From Flavivirga jejuensis (GTDB taxonomy: Bacteria; Bacteroidota; Bacteroidia; Flavobacteriales; Flavobacteriaceae): a stretch of DNA of 64,000 bases. Shown piece after piece: positions 1 to 10,005 of this stretch. The position numbers and the translations under genes were made by a program. Where the stretch lies: assembly GCF_030540765.1 (NCBI RefSeq), contig NZ_JAUOEL010000003.1:62001-126000 (forward strand), in the 5' to 3' direction. Under the pieces are notes generated by a model, which did no database searches, was not told the origin of the DNA, and worked only from the letters and a program-made list of their open reading frames with translations. Each line of letters starts with the position of its first letter. Position 1 is the first letter of the stretch.

Positions 1-1203
1 TTTTTAATTGTAAAGCCTTGTTGCATATAAATCGTCCTTTGTTAATAGAGTCTATCTTTTTACTATATTTTTCACCATTATCAAAACACAATTTTTTATA
101 ATCTTCTGGAGACTTCTCTCCTATACCTCTTACAAACTCATATTGTATTGATTGCATTGAACTTAAATCTGAATTCACTTGTGCACCGTCCCCCATAAAC
201 TTTGAATTACCTCCATCAATTAAATGAAAAATTTCTTTTCCAGGTTCAACAAATACAAAACTGTAGATATTACTTGGCAATACAACAATTATACCTGTAG
301 GGCAAGGCACAGGGATTTTTACAGAGAAACTACCATCTTCTGCAATTTTAACTATATACGACTCCTGACTACCCGTAAAAATATTATTAACACTAACTGT
401 ACCTGTTTTTTCTTTACCACTACTAGTATACCCCTTTATTAAGCCTGAATAGGTAGTAAAACCATGTTTAATATCTTCTTCTGTATACCAATCATTATTT
501 ATAGGTTTGAAATTAGGGTTATGTACTTTTTTTGTACTATACACTTTATATTGTTTAGGGCTTTTAGCAAAATTCACCAATCCATTTTTCCCTAGTTTAG
601 CATAAATCGTTTTTAATTGACCTGCCTTCTCTAAGCTTATAATATATTTTTTGCCTTTAACCTCAACAGATTTATATTTCCAAACAGTGCCATCTACTAC
701 TGCATTTTTTAAATAAAAACCATAATCCCATTGGTTACTTCCATCTGTCAACATCCAATTGCCCATAAGTACTTTTGGTATGGGTAAATCTTCTTCATTA
801 AGGATTATATCATAGATGGTCCATCTATCTTTATCTTCTCCAAAATCAATGCTTTTTACCTTAGGATTTAATTTAGGAAAATATAAGCTATAAATAACCT
901 CTCCCGATTCTGGTATAGGATGCCATGTATTTAATTTAATCCCTTCAGCCTTTGTTATAAACAACTTATCCTCTCCATTTGTATCTTTTATATAAGTACT
1001 TTTCGGAACGCTTATTCTAGATACTGATCCTTGATTTCGCTTGAGACGAAAATGCAAAACGGTCGTGGTGTCTAACAATTCTATTTTTGTGATGATTCCA
1101 GGAATAGAACTAAATCTGCATTCTGGATTTTCAATTGTTTTTTGTGCAAACGTATAGGTACATAATAGTCCTATAAAGAAGTTGATGATGATATTTTTTT
1201 TCA
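1..1203 (-). CDS. Secreted TlpA/thioredoxin-like family protein, 3' end cut by window edge
   Basis: An open frame runs from an ATG at 1203 (minus strand) to the left edge with no stop, so the gene is partial. It opens with a signal peptide ending near TFAQ. Residues of about 25-130 resemble the N-terminus of the protein at 3602-4684. A GNW module follows (LPIPKVLMGNW, then WDYGFYLKN), of a kind I associate with flavobacterial TlpA-like disulfide reductases. After that comes a beta-rich stretch resembling the domain found before thioredoxin folds. The catalytic CxxC, if present, lies outside the window. Being downstream of a LytTR system, it may share that system's stimulus. The reading frame is certain; the family call is inference. 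Confidence 0.7.
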
Positions 1204-1439
1204 TGGCGATTACTAATAGGTTTGGTTTGATTGTTAATTGCTTTTTGTTTTAACCTGCGTAAAACATAAATCAGACAAAGGTTTTTAATTGCTTAAAAAA
1301 CCACGTAAAACTTATGTTATGCTGGTTGATTCATTCTTATACAACAAATATATTACACATGCGTCTACTTTAGGCTTAACAATTAGCTATTATTACCATT
1401 TAATTAGTATTTAGACTTCTTTGACTAGAATTTAGAATA

Positions 1440-2192
1440 TCATCTTAAAGACGCCAATTTACTTAGCGTTTGTTCTTTTTTATGCTTAGAAACACTTACC
1501 ATACTACCATCTTTCATTAAAATATAACCGCCATCTTTTTTTACAAAAGATTTTACATGTATGCTATTAATTAAATGCGATTGATGTGTTCTGATAAATT
1601 GATATGAAGATAGCATGTCATCCCACTCCTTTAGCGTTCGCGATACTAGTATTGAATCTCCGTTAGCCAAATAAAACATGGTGTAATTATTTTCTCCTTT
1701 ACATCTTATAATATCATCGATCGATACAAAATAAAGTTCTTCTGCCGTTGGTAATGCTATTTTTTTAGGTTGATTTATATCTCTTAAATTTTCAACCAAC
1801 ACCTTTAATTTTTGATTTTCTTTTTTATCTGAAACTACCTGAGCAACTCTGGACACGGCATCCTTCAATTCTTGTATGGCCACTGGTTTCATTAAATAAT
1901 CGAGTGCACAGGATTTAATTGCCTGAAGTATGTATTGATTGTAAGCTGTTACAAAAATCACTTCAAAGTTAACGTCTCCCATAGATTCCAACATATCGAA
2001 ACCATTTTTAGCTGGCATTTCAATATCCAAGAATACTAAATCGGGTTGCAGCTTTCTAATCGCTTCTATGCCTTCTTCTGCAGAAAATTCCATGGCGACA
2101 ACCTCTACATTAGGGCAGTTTCTTTTTAACAACCCTTTCAGGTTTTCTAAATTATGAACTTCATCATCAATTATGATGCTTTTAATTATCAT
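1440..2192 (-). CDS. LytTR-family response regulator
   Basis: A two-domain regulator of 250 residues. The N-terminal receiver has the acidic pair D9-D10 and a predicted phosphoacceptor D56 in LVFLDIEMP, with a conserved lysine near 102 (LMKPV). The C-terminal third is a LytTR DNA-binding domain (EELYFVSIDDIIRCKGENNY and FIRTHQSHLIN motifs). It lies 44 bases after the LytS-type kinase and is almost certainly its partner. Targets are unknown; the neighbouring secreted proteins are the obvious candidates. Confidence 0.93.
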   Translation of the reverse strand: MIIKSIIIDDEVHNLENLKGLLKRNCPNVEVVAMEFSAEEGIEAIRKLQPDLVFLDIEMPAKNGFDMLESMGDVNFEVIFVTAYNQYILQAIKSCALDYLMKPVAIQELKDAVSRVAQVVSDKKENQKLKVLVENLRDINQPKKIALPTAEELYFVSIDDIIRCKGENNYTMFYLANGDSILVSRTLKEWDDMLSSYQFIRTHQSHLINSIHVKSFVKKDGGYILMKDGSMVSVSKHKKEQTLSKLASLR

Positions 2193-2236
2193 GTACGTCC
2201 ATTTTTAAAACGTTTTTTAATGCTATCTCTTTTATA

Positions 2237-3583
2237 TCAATACCTTAAAGGCAATAAAATTTCAACTACTGTTCCCGTTTCCCTTGTATTATTAGAAATA
2301 TCAATGATCTCAACTTTTGCATTGGTTTTATAGCTTTCATTAATTAAATTAATACGGTTTTCAGCTAATTTCAACCCATACTTCTCTCTCTTTAAACCTG
2401 TATCTTTTTTAGCTTGAGCCTTTTTAATACCAATACCATTATCTATAATAAGGCACGATAAGTTTTCTTCTTCTATTTTAAATTCAATACTTAGTTTTTT
2501 CTCTCCTTTTTTTTCATTTAACCCATGAATAATAGCATTTTCAACAAACGGTTGAATTAACATCGCTGGAACTTCTGTTAAATATGTGTCTATTTTCGGG
2601 TCTATCTTTATCATGTAATGAAAAGGAAAACGTAACTTTTCTAATTCAAGATATTTTTTTATTGATTCAATCTCGTCAGATAACGGTACTACTCCTTTTT
2701 CCGATTTATCTAATGTTAACCGCATGAGTTGTGAAAATTCGGTTAAATAATGATTTGCACTAATGCTGTCGCCTTTGTTTATAAAATTCTGAATAGCACT
2801 TAACGCATTGAACAAAAAATGGGGATTCATTTGTGATCGAATACTTTTAAGCTGCATTTCGGTAAACATGCGTTTCGCTACTTCTTTCTTTTTAGTCATA
2901 GCTATTTTCCACTTAAACAGATAATACCCAATAAACAAAAACAACAAAATAATTATAGAAATAAAACTTATAAAATGCTTTTGAAAAAAAGATTCTTTCT
3001 TGAAAAGAATCTCTTTTGAAAAATTTGTTCGTAAAAAGTGTCCATCTTCATTAAAATAACTATAGGAAAAATAATACTCACCGTCTTTATATAAAACAAA
3101 ATAATGTTTAGAATTATCGGTTGAAATTATATAATCTACTTTATAGGAATAATCAGAAAAAAGCACTTCATCTTCTAATATTTTTATTTCGTTTTTAGAT
3201 GCATACCATTTACCTATAATTGCATCAGGTAATTTATTTGTTATACTTCCTTGATTCTTTACAAGTTTTGTTATTTTATAACCTTCATCTAAATAAATAC
3301 CAGCAGAATCAATTTCTGTAAGACTAACATATTTTACATTAAAATCATCTACACAAGTCAAGTTTATAACCTCTTTTTCTTTTACTATATCATTATAATA
3401 ATATAATTCATTTTGAATAACGATGTATTCTGGAGCAACAACTAGCATGACATTATTTTTATCATCTACCCAACTTCCAAAAATAGAATCTGGAAGCTCT
3501 GAAGGTAACATACTTATTCCTTGTCCAAATAATAAAACAGGAATAAAAAGTATAGATAAAATGAAGCGTCTTTTTTGTTTCAA
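2237..3583 (-). CDS. LytS/YpdA-type sensor histidine kinase with periplasmic GW-module sensor
   Basis: A kinase of 448 residues. It has a signal peptide (1-21), a periplasmic sensor of about 180 residues, one membrane helix near 203-223, a His_kinase domain with H255 in the QMNPHFLFNA box, and a HATPase domain with the N-box QPFVENAIIHGL and the IDNGIGI motif. The sensor contains two copies of a module starting LPDxIxGxW (near 30 and 118). The same module occurs in both neighbouring secreted proteins. The gene sits between the secreted protein at 3602-4684 and the LytTR regulator, apparently in one transcription unit. Confidence 0.92.
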   Translation of the reverse strand: MKQKRRFILSILFIPVLLFGQGISMLPSELPDSIFGSWVDDKNNVMLVVAPEYIVIQNELYYYNDIVKEKEVINLTCVDDFNVKYVSLTEIDSAGIYLDEGYKITKLVKNQGSITNKLPDAIIGKWYASKNEIKILEDEVLFSDYSYKVDYIISTDNSKHYFVLYKDGEYYFSYSYFNEDGHFLRTNFSKEILFKKESFFQKHFISFISIIILLFLFIGYYLFKWKIAMTKKKEVAKRMFTEMQLKSIRSQMNPHFLFNALSAIQNFINKGDSISANHYLTEFSQLMRLTLDKSEKGVVPLSDEIESIKKYLELEKLRFPFHYMIKIDPKIDTYLTEVPAMLIQPFVENAIIHGLNEKKGEKKLSIEFKIEEENLSCLIIDNGIGIKKAQAKKDTGLKREKYGLKLAENRINLINESYKTNAKVEIIDISNNTRETGTVVEILLPLRY

Positions 3584-3601
3584 ATAAAGAGGTTTTACGT
3601 T

Positions 3602-4684
3602 CTATTTTTTAATCTTTTTGTACTTAGTTTCCATCTGGCCTCTGGGGCTTAATACGTATTCGCCATTTATCTTATTCGCGATGTATATACTGAATTCCCC
3701 CTGATTATATAGAATATACCAAATGACATCATCAGATTTAGATTCCGCCACATGATCAATACGTTTTTTTTTGCTACCTAATGTGTTTTCAGATGTTTTA
3801 TCATAGAAGTAAAAGAAATCGTCTGTTACGGTTAGTTTACTAATTCTATTTTTATGAACCCAATTCCCTTTTATAAATTCAGATCTGTTATTACTTGGCT
3901 TCTTTTTAAGACTGCTCAATTTGTCTGTCCTAATAATCATATTTTCATTATCAAGGCTTAAAATTTCAAAAGAGTTAGCAGTAGTCTCAATCTTAAATTT
4001 ATTGTTTCCAATTTTTTGAATACTCCGATAATATCGAATCCTAAAATCAGAAACAATATACTCTGGTGTCGTAATTAATATAAGTGTACCATATTTATCA
4101 TACCAATTACCAAAAAACGCTTTCGGTAAATCCTCAGGAAACACATCACCATCACTTTTTCCTGTTTTAACTTCTCCTAATTGTTTGTCTCTATTATTTA
4201 TTGAAGATTTGTTTTTGCTATCAAGATGTTCACGCATATTCCGCCACTTTGATGATCTAAAACTGTATCCATTCTTAGAAACATCTAATTTATATATGAA
4301 TTTATTACCTCTAGAGTTAGATTCATCATAATTTATCTCTTTAACATCTTTTCTCAAAGCAGGAAAATATAACTTATATCTTATTTCAGCTGTTCGCGAT
4401 AAATAATACTTCTCAGCTACTCCAACCCCTTCCCCTTTAATAACATATAAACGCCCCTCATTGGTCAAACTACTTTCAATATAGGTTGCGCTTGGGATGT
4501 AAATCCATCCGCCCCTAGGTTTTCTTACATGAAAATGGAGTATGGTTTCTTTTTCTGTAAGCTCTACTTTTTCTATTTCCCCAGAAATATTGCTATAAAT
4601 ACAATCTGGCTTGTGAATAACTTTCTGACCATAGGTATTGATAGAAAATATTATAATGAATAAAATTAAAAGACGTTTTTTCAC
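3602..4684 (-). CDS. Secreted protein of unknown function sharing the kinase sensor module
   Basis: 360 residues with a signal peptide (cleavage near NTYGQ). Residues of about 20-140 resemble the N-terminus of the partial gene at 1-1203. The C-terminal half carries two GxW modules (LPKAFFGNWYDKYG and FIKGNWVHKN), close in layout to the sensor half of the adjacent kinase (shared APEYIV/TPEYIV and YYR/YYN). It is the first gene of the presumed kinase operon, ending 18 bases before the kinase start. It could be a ligand-binding partner or decoy of the sensor; no enzyme motif is visible. Confidence 0.8.
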   Translation of the reverse strand: MKKRLLILFIIIFSINTYGQKVIHKPDCIYSNISGEIEKVELTEKETILHFHVRKPRGGWIYIPSATYIESSLTNEGRLYVIKGEGVGVAEKYYLSRTAEIRYKLYFPALRKDVKEINYDESNSRGNKFIYKLDVSKNGYSFRSSKWRNMREHLDSKNKSSINNRDKQLGEVKTGKSDGDVFPEDLPKAFFGNWYDKYGTLILITTPEYIVSDFRIRYYRSIQKIGNNKFKIETTANSFEILSLDNENMIIRTDKLSSLKKKPSNNRSEFIKGNWVHKNRISKLTVTDDFFYFYDKTSENTLGSKKKRIDHVAESKSDDVIWYILYNQGEFSIYIANKINGEYVLSPRGQMETKYKKIKK

Positions 4685-4822
4685 TACCTAATAAGTTTTA
4701 AACAAATATAATGCACTAACTAAAAAAACCTAATAGCTAATTAGAGTTTAGTATTAAAAAATGAGTGATTTGCTACAATAGACTAGAATACGTTTTTATT
4801 TTTTATAAAAACCTTTATAATT

Positions 4823-6127
4823 CTACTTCTTACGCATATAAACACTAATAGGGACTCCTTCAAAATCAAAGTGTTCGCGAAGTTTGTTTTCTAAAAAACG
4901 TTTATAGGGATCTTTTACGTATTGAGGTAAGTTACAGAAAAATGCAAATTGCGGTTGTGGTGTTGGCAGTTGCATAATGTATTTAATCTTTACATATTTA
5001 GCTTTATATGCTGGCGGTGGGTAACTTTCTATAATAGGAAGTAAAACATCATTAAGTTTACTCGTTTTTATCTTTTTAGAACGGTTTTTATAAACCTCAA
5101 CAGCAGTTTCTATGGCTTTAAAAATACGTTGTTTGGATAATACTGAAATAAATACGACTGGTACATCTGTAAAAGGCTCGATTTGTTTTCTAATCGCCTT
5201 CTCATATTCTTTCATTGATTTATGGTCTTTCTCTACTAAATCCCACTTATTAACCAAAATAACAATACCTTTTCTGTTACGTTCTGCTAACCAAAATATA
5301 TTTTGAACCTGACCATCAAAACCACGTGTAGCATCTAAAACTATAAGACAAACATCTGCATGCTCTATGGCTCTTACACTACGCATTACCGAGTAAAATT
5401 CTAAATCTTCTTTTACTTTAGATTTTCTACGTATGCCCGCAGTATCAATTAAATTAAACTCAAAACCAAAACGGTTATATTTTGTATCAATAGAATCTCT
5501 GGTGGTTCCTGCAATATCTGTGACGATGTATCTGTCTTCTCCTATTAAAGCATTAATAAATGATGATTTCCCTGCATTTGGACGACCAACAACAGCAAAG
5601 CGTGGTAATGCTTCTTCTTCTACGTCTTCTTTTTCTGGTAATGCTTCAACTAAAGCATCTAATAATTCTCCTGTACCGCTACCATTTATACTAGCTATGT
5701 TATAATATTCTCCTAATCCTAAGGAATAAAACTCTACGGCCTCTTTAGAACGTTTCGCATTATCCACTTTATTAACGACTAAAAACACTGGCTTATTCAC
5801 TTTTCTAAGTAAATTAGCAACATCTTCGTCCATACCAGTAACTCCATTCTCAACATCTACCATAAAAATGATAGCATCAGCCTCATCAATAGCTAATTCT
5901 ACTTGCTTATCAATTTCAGCTTCAAAAACATCATCACTACCTAATACATACCCTCCAGTATCTATAAGTGAAAACTCTTTGCCGTTCCAATCACTTTTAC
6001 CGTAATGACGATCTCTTGTAACACCACTTACAGCGTCAACGATGGCTTCTCTTCGTTGTATTAAACGATTAAAAAATGTTGACTTCCCTACATTTGGTCT
6101 TCCTACGATAGCTACTATATTACTCAT
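4823..6127 (-). CDS. der: Ribosome-assembly GTPase Der (EngA)
   Basis: 434 residues, the usual length. Two tandem GTPase domains are visible: the first with [14 protein letters not shown] and NKVD, the second with [14 protein letters not shown] and NKWD. A C-terminal KH-like domain follows. Der is needed for maturation of the large ribosomal subunit. A single gene, not closely linked to era (7334-8215), although both are in the same 4-kb block. Confidence 0.98.
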   Translation of the reverse strand: MSNIVAIVGRPNVGKSTFFNRLIQRREAIVDAVSGVTRDRHYGKSDWNGKEFSLIDTGGYVLGSDDVFEAEIDKQVELAIDEADAIIFMVDVENGVTGMDEDVANLLRKVNKPVFLVVNKVDNAKRSKEAVEFYSLGLGEYYNIASINGSGTGELLDALVEALPEKEDVEEEALPRFAVVGRPNAGKSSFINALIGEDRYIVTDIAGTTRDSIDTKYNRFGFEFNLIDTAGIRRKSKVKEDLEFYSVMRSVRAIEHADVCLIVLDATRGFDGQVQNIFWLAERNRKGIVILVNKWDLVEKDHKSMKEYEKAIRKQIEPFTDVPVVFISVLSKQRIFKAIETAVEVYKNRSKKIKTSKLNDVLLPIIESYPPPAYKAKYVKIKYIMQLPTPQPQFAFFCNLPQYVKDPYKRFLENKLREHFDFEGVPISVYMRKK

Positions 6128-6255
6128 AATCTATAAATGGTATGCAACAGCCTAAGGCTGATTTGTTTATATTACCCGCTGGTAATATTTTGCAAAAATA
6201 GGAAATATAGTCTACTCAAAGTTCTTTTTTATAAAGATTAAAACGATTTATATAT

Positions 6256-6672
6256 AGAAACTGTTTAAATGTTATCCTTTAGTTTATTTTGTCGTCTTAT
6301 GCCCTCATTCTGCAGCAAAATTTCTTTAAACCTGAGTTCGACGTAAGGAAAATGAGGCTATTTTTTTTAAAACTGTTTATTAAACATTTATCTTAAGCAA
6401 GTGAATTTTAAATATCTGAAATATATTAAAATCTATTAATTTCAAGCTAAAAACCAATAAACATACCATCTTCTTCCTTAAATTATTATTGACTAGCTAG
6501 CTAGCTAGTCAATAATAATTATAAGTTGAATCTAGCATATTTATTGACTTTTATCTACGATCCTTACGTCAAACTCAGGTTTTAAATAACGATGCTATTC
6601 GCATTTATTTTGCCTTATCTGGGAACTTAATCCACCCAAACTAATTCCAAAAACAAAACTTAAACAGTTTCT
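6256..6672. repeat. 13-bp inverted repeat enclosing the first MITE copy
   Basis: AGAAACTGTTTAA at 6256-6268 is repeated exactly inverted at 6660-6672. The pair encloses the 253-bp MITE-like element. This suggests a nested insertion, or an older repeat into which the MITE moved. The rest of the der to 6717 gap holds no gene. Confidence 0.6.
6328..6582. mobile_element. MITE-like non-autonomous element, copy 1
   Basis: The ends are near-perfect terminal inverted repeats of 22 bp (left AACCTGAGTTCGACGTAAGG; right its complement with one mismatch). No open frame lies inside. At 6481-6520 is a perfect 40-bp palindrome around GACTAGCTAGCTAGCTAGTC. A second copy, inverted and roughly 85% alike by eye, lies at 63630-63880. 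A target duplication is not clear (TTTAAA occurs at both edges but is offset by one base). Confidence 0.8.
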
Positions 6673-6716
6673 TAATAGAAAAAATAGTAATTTACTGTAC
6701 TGAAAACACGAATGAT

Positions 6717-7232
6717 ATGCCAGCAACAAATGACATTGTTTTAAGACCGCGTTTTAAAATGAAACTTAGTACCAATAACCAATCTGTTTTAAAAGATTTT
6801 GAAGCTTTAAAAGCTAACCAATCTGAATTTATTGTAACGAGATTAGATAATCATGTCTTTATTAAATTCCCAAAAGAAAAACAGACTTTTTGGTCACCAC
6901 AGCTACATTTAGAGATTGACGAAATTGATGATAATTCTAGTGTAGTTCATGGATTATTTGGCCCTAACCCAACGGTTTGGACCATGTTTATGTTTTTCCA
7001 TTTTATAGTCGCTAGCTTATTTATAGCTTTTAGTATATGGGCTTATACTAATTGGATTTTAAAAGAAAGTTTTGCTCTACAGGTTGGTTTGATGCTTTTA
7101 ATGGTTGTTATTTGGATTGCTTTATACTTTGCTGGTAGTATTGGAAAAGCATCTAATGTAAACGAAATGGGCGCATTAAATAATTTTATGAATGGGGTTA
7201 TAAATAAAAGGATCATACCTAGATCCAGCTAA
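6717..7232 (+). CDS. Small membrane protein of unknown function
   Basis: 171 residues. A soluble N-terminal part of about 85 residues (LRPRFKMKLS; VTRLDNHVFIKFPKEKQTFWSPQLHLEID) is followed by two hydrophobic segments (near 93-117 and 120-142) and a short cytoplasmic tail. The N-terminal part resembles GTP-binding-protein-associated membrane proteins annotated as hypothetical in Flavobacteriia. It is the only plus-strand gene among minus-strand neighbours der and era. No catalytic motif is recognised. Confidence 0.78.
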   Translation: MPATNDIVLRPRFKMKLSTNNQSVLKDFEALKANQSEFIVTRLDNHVFIKFPKEKQTFWSPQLHLEIDEIDDNSSVVHGLFGPNPTVWTMFMFFHFIVASLFIAFSIWAYTNWILKESFALQVGLMLLMVVIWIALYFAGSIGKASNVNEMGALNNFMNGVINKRIIPRSS

Positions 7233-7333
7233 AAAATTGGAGGTAGTCTGCATACTGACATAGCCACGGTGCACCCACAAATATTGTATCTATATTTAAC
7301 ACTACCCAATCAAGAAGAAAACATTAACATCGT

Positions 7334-8215
7334 CTACTGGTTATACCCAAAACGTTTTAGTTGATTTTGATTACTTCTCCAATTTTTATTTACTTTAACA
7401 TAAAGCTCCAGATGAATTTGTTTACCAAAAAATTTCTCTAAGTCTTTTCTAGCTTCAACTCCTACACGCTTTAAAGCACTTCCTTTATGTCCTATAATAA
7501 TACCTTTTTGAGTCTCGCGCTCTACCATAATAACAGAACGAATTCTAATAATATTTTCTTCTTCAAAAAATTCTTCTGTGTCAACTTCTACCGCATAAGG
7601 AATTTCTTTTTTATAATGAAGCAGAATTTTTTCTCTTATACTTTCATTTATAAAAAAGCGCTCTGGTTTATCTGTTAATTGATCTTTTGGGTAAAATGGA
7701 GGCGATTCTGGAAGTAATTCTATAATTCTATTAAATACTTCTTTTACTTGAAAGCCTTCTAATGCCGAAATAGGAATAATTTCTGCATTTGGTACTTTTT
7801 CTGCCCAAAGTTGTACTTGAGTTTCTAATTGTTCTTGATCGGATGTATCAATCTTATTTAAAAGTAATAATACTGGAATTTTTGAACTCTTAATTTTCTC
7901 AAAGAACGCTTCATCTTTTAACGCTTGTTCTCCTATTTCGACCATATAAAGTAATACATCGGCATCTTCGAAAGCAGACTTTACAAACCCCATCATAGAT
8001 GCTTGCAACTCATAAGCTGGTTTTATAATACCTGGTGTATCACTAAACAACACTTGAAAACCCTCTCCATTTACTATTCCTAAAATTCGGTGTCGTGTGG
8101 TTTGTGCCTTGGATGTTATAATAGATAATTTCTCTCCCACAAAGGCATTCATTAATGTAGACTTACCTACATTAGGATTACCAATAATATTTACAAAACC
8201 TGCTTTATGGCTCAT
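7334..8215 (-). CDS. era: GTPase Era
   Basis: 293 residues. The Ras-like GTPase domain shows GNPNVGKST, DTPGI and NKID; the C-terminal KH domain shows IIGHKGSALKRVGVEARKDL. Era binds the 3' end of 16S rRNA during small-subunit maturation. The start at 8215 places the G1 motif at the expected distance of about 12 residues. Confidence 0.98.
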   Translation of the reverse strand: MSHKAGFVNIIGNPNVGKSTLMNAFVGEKLSIITSKAQTTRHRILGIVNGEGFQVLFSDTPGIIKPAYELQASMMGFVKSAFEDADVLLYMVEIGEQALKDEAFFEKIKSSKIPVLLLLNKIDTSDQEQLETQVQLWAEKVPNAEIIPISALEGFQVKEVFNRIIELLPESPPFYPKDQLTDKPERFFINESIREKILLHYKKEIPYAVEVDTEEFFEEENIIRIRSVIMVERETQKGIIIGHKGSALKRVGVEARKDLEKFFGKQIHLELYVKVNKNWRSNQNQLKRFGYNQ

Positions 8216-8284
8216 ATATTCTTTGTTTTTATCAATGCAAAGTTACGATGTTTGTACTTTACTACACCATGCATCCTTTAAAAC

Positions 8285-8316
8285 AAAAAACAGGAAGCAT
8301 ATGCTTCCTGTTTTTT
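8285..8316 (-). terminator. Rho-independent terminator after the FKBP gene
   Basis: A perfect 32-bp palindrome (core CAGGAAGCATATGCTTCCTG, flanked by six A on one side and six T on the other), 29 bases beyond the stop of the minus-strand FKBP gene. It can work in both directions. Confidence 0.85.
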
Positions 8317-8344
8317 ATAAATTATAAGTTAAGATTTTTTTAAA

Positions 8345-9073
8345 CTACTTAACTATTTCTAGTAATTCTACTTCAAAAACGAGCGCAGCAAATGGCTTAA
8401 TAACACCTCCTGGTCTTGGCGTTGCTCCGTATGCTAATTCTTGAGGAATGAAAAATTTGTATTTAGAACCTACAGACATTAACTGTAAACCTTCTGTCCA
8501 TCCTTTTATAACTTGGCTAACCCCAAACTGTGTTGGTTCTCCTCTATCTACAGAACTATCAAACACAGTTCCATCTATTAAAGTACCATGGTAATGTACC
8601 TTAACTTTTGATGCAGGAACAGGCTTCTCTCCAGTACCCGCTTTCATAACGATATATTGTAATCCGCTTTCTGTAGTCTCAACACCTTCTTTTGATATGT
8701 TATCAGCTAAAAACTTTTCACCAGCAATTTTATTTTCTCCAAATTCCTCTTCCGCTTTTTTAAGAGCTTCTTCTTGCTGCGCTTTCATTTCAGCCTCTTG
8801 CTTTTTCTTAAAGTATCCTTGAATAACAGCATTAACTTTCTCTTTCTCTATCAAGATATTGGTTGAATCAAGTCCGTTTCTAAGTCCTTGAATGTAAAGA
8901 TCTATATTTGCTTCTTCAAATCCTCCTCTTAATTGTTGGCCCATATTTAAACCTATTGAATAACTAACAGAGTCTATTTGTGTTGTTAATGGTTTATTTG
9001 TAACACCGTTTTTATTACATGAAACGGCAAGTAAAGCGATTGTAGCTAAACTTAAAATTTTTAATGTTTTCAT
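8345..9073 (-). CDS. FKBP-type peptidyl-prolyl isomerase lipoprotein
   Basis: 242 residues with a lipobox LLAVSC (Cys19), so probably membrane-anchored. An N-terminal helical dimerisation region (about 30-125, with a charged EAEMKAQQEEALKKAEEEF segment) is followed by a C-terminal FKBP domain (VKVHYHGTLIDGTVFDSS, then FAALVFEVELLEI). This is the FkpA/Mip architecture of periplasmic folding helpers. Flanked by terminators at both ends, so monocistronic. Confidence 0.93.
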   Translation of the reverse strand: MKTLKILSLATIALLAVSCNKNGVTNKPLTTQIDSVSYSIGLNMGQQLRGGFEEANIDLYIQGLRNGLDSTNILIEKEKVNAVIQGYFKKKQEAEMKAQQEEALKKAEEEFGENKIAGEKFLADNISKEGVETTESGLQYIVMKAGTGEKPVPASKVKVHYHGTLIDGTVFDSSVDRGEPTQFGVSQVIKGWTEGLQLMSVGSKYKFFIPQELAYGATPRPGGVIKPFAALVFEVELLEIVK

Positions 9074-9202
9074 TTTTCCTTTATTATTTTAGTTGTCTTA
9101 TGCGACATTAATATAATTGCTAGAATTTCTAACTAATAATGTCTCACCATAATTTGGTTAAATTTATTTGAATGCCAAAAGTAACAAATTTACATACATA
9201 AA

Positions 9203-9232
9203 AAAAACCTTCCTGAATATTGGAAGGTTTTT
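9203..9232 (-). terminator. Rho-independent terminator after the KDPG aldolase gene
   Basis: An 11-bp stem AAAAACCTTCC / GGAAGGTTTTT with an 8-base loop, just after the end of the minus-strand aldolase gene and before the FKBP gene. Confidence 0.85.
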
Positions 9233-9264
9233 AAGTTATGTAAAATATTACAGTACTCTTTCTA

Positions 9265-9933
9265 TTAACTTCTAACGTCTTTAATAAGACCAATAGAAAA
9301 TTTTATTAGTTCTTCTATTTTGGCATAATCAAACTGTCCGTTAGCATCTTTGGCTATTAATTTAGATCCCATTCCAACACAAGTAACTCCTGCATTAAAC
9401 CAAGCTTCTATACTCTCTTTTGTTGGAGAGACACCACCTGTTGGCATAATGCTCGTCCAAGGTTGAGGGCCTTTAATGCCTTTTACAAATTGTGGTCCGT
9501 AAATATCTCCAGGGAATAGTTTAACAATCTCACATCCTAATTCCTCAGCTCTTGCTATTTCAGTTAACGTACCACAACCAGGAGACCATAAAACCTTTCT
9601 TCTATTACAAGCAATGGCAATATCTTCTCTTAAAACAGGTGTTACAATAAAATTAGCACCTAAAGCCATAAACCTTGAGGCAGCAGCAGCATCGGTTACA
9701 GAACCAACCCCCATTACCATGCCTGGCAACTCTTTAATGGCATATTTTATTAATTCACCAAAAACCTCGTGAGCAAAATCACCTCGGGCAGTAAACTCTA
9801 GTAATCTAGCACCACCATCGTAACAAGCTTTTAATACTTTTTTACTTGCTTCTATATCGCTATTATAAAACAAAGGAACTAATCCTGTATTCTTCATAAC
9901 TTCTGCAACTTCTATTCTTGTATATTGTGCCAT
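9265..9933 (-). CDS. 2-dehydro-3-deoxy-phosphogluconate (KDPG) aldolase
   Basis: Splits KDPG into pyruvate and glyceraldehyde 3-phosphate, the last step of alginate/uronate breakdown. I choose the ATG at 9933 (MAQYTRIEVAEVM) over the upstream ATG at 9984, because the extra 17 residues are unlike the family. From there it is 222 residues. Family motifs include LEFTARGD, GVGSVTDAAAASRF, VTPVL, WSPGCGTLTE and the Schiff-base lysine region EIVKLFPGDIYGP, then PTGGV. It lies 72 bases after KDG kinase in one operon, which ends in a terminator at 9203-9232. Confidence 0.94.
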   Translation of the reverse strand: MAQYTRIEVAEVMKNTGLVPLFYNSDIEASKKVLKACYDGGARLLEFTARGDFAHEVFGELIKYAIKELPGMVMGVGSVTDAAAASRFMALGANFIVTPVLREDIAIACNRRKVLWSPGCGTLTEIARAEELGCEIVKLFPGDIYGPQFVKGIKGPQPWTSIMPTGGVSPTKESIEAWFNAGVTCVGMGSKLIAKDANGQFDYAKIEELIKFSIGLIKDVRS

Positions 9934-10005
9934 GTGTGTTATATGTTTATTTGTTTTTTGTTGAATTGTATTTTTGTTAAACACAAAAAATTCAACTATT
10001 AATTA

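Noticed and set aside
224-442. Plus-strand frame of 72 codons
   Set aside because: It lies wholly inside the minus-strand secreted-protein gene at 1-1203, whose translation is far more protein-like.
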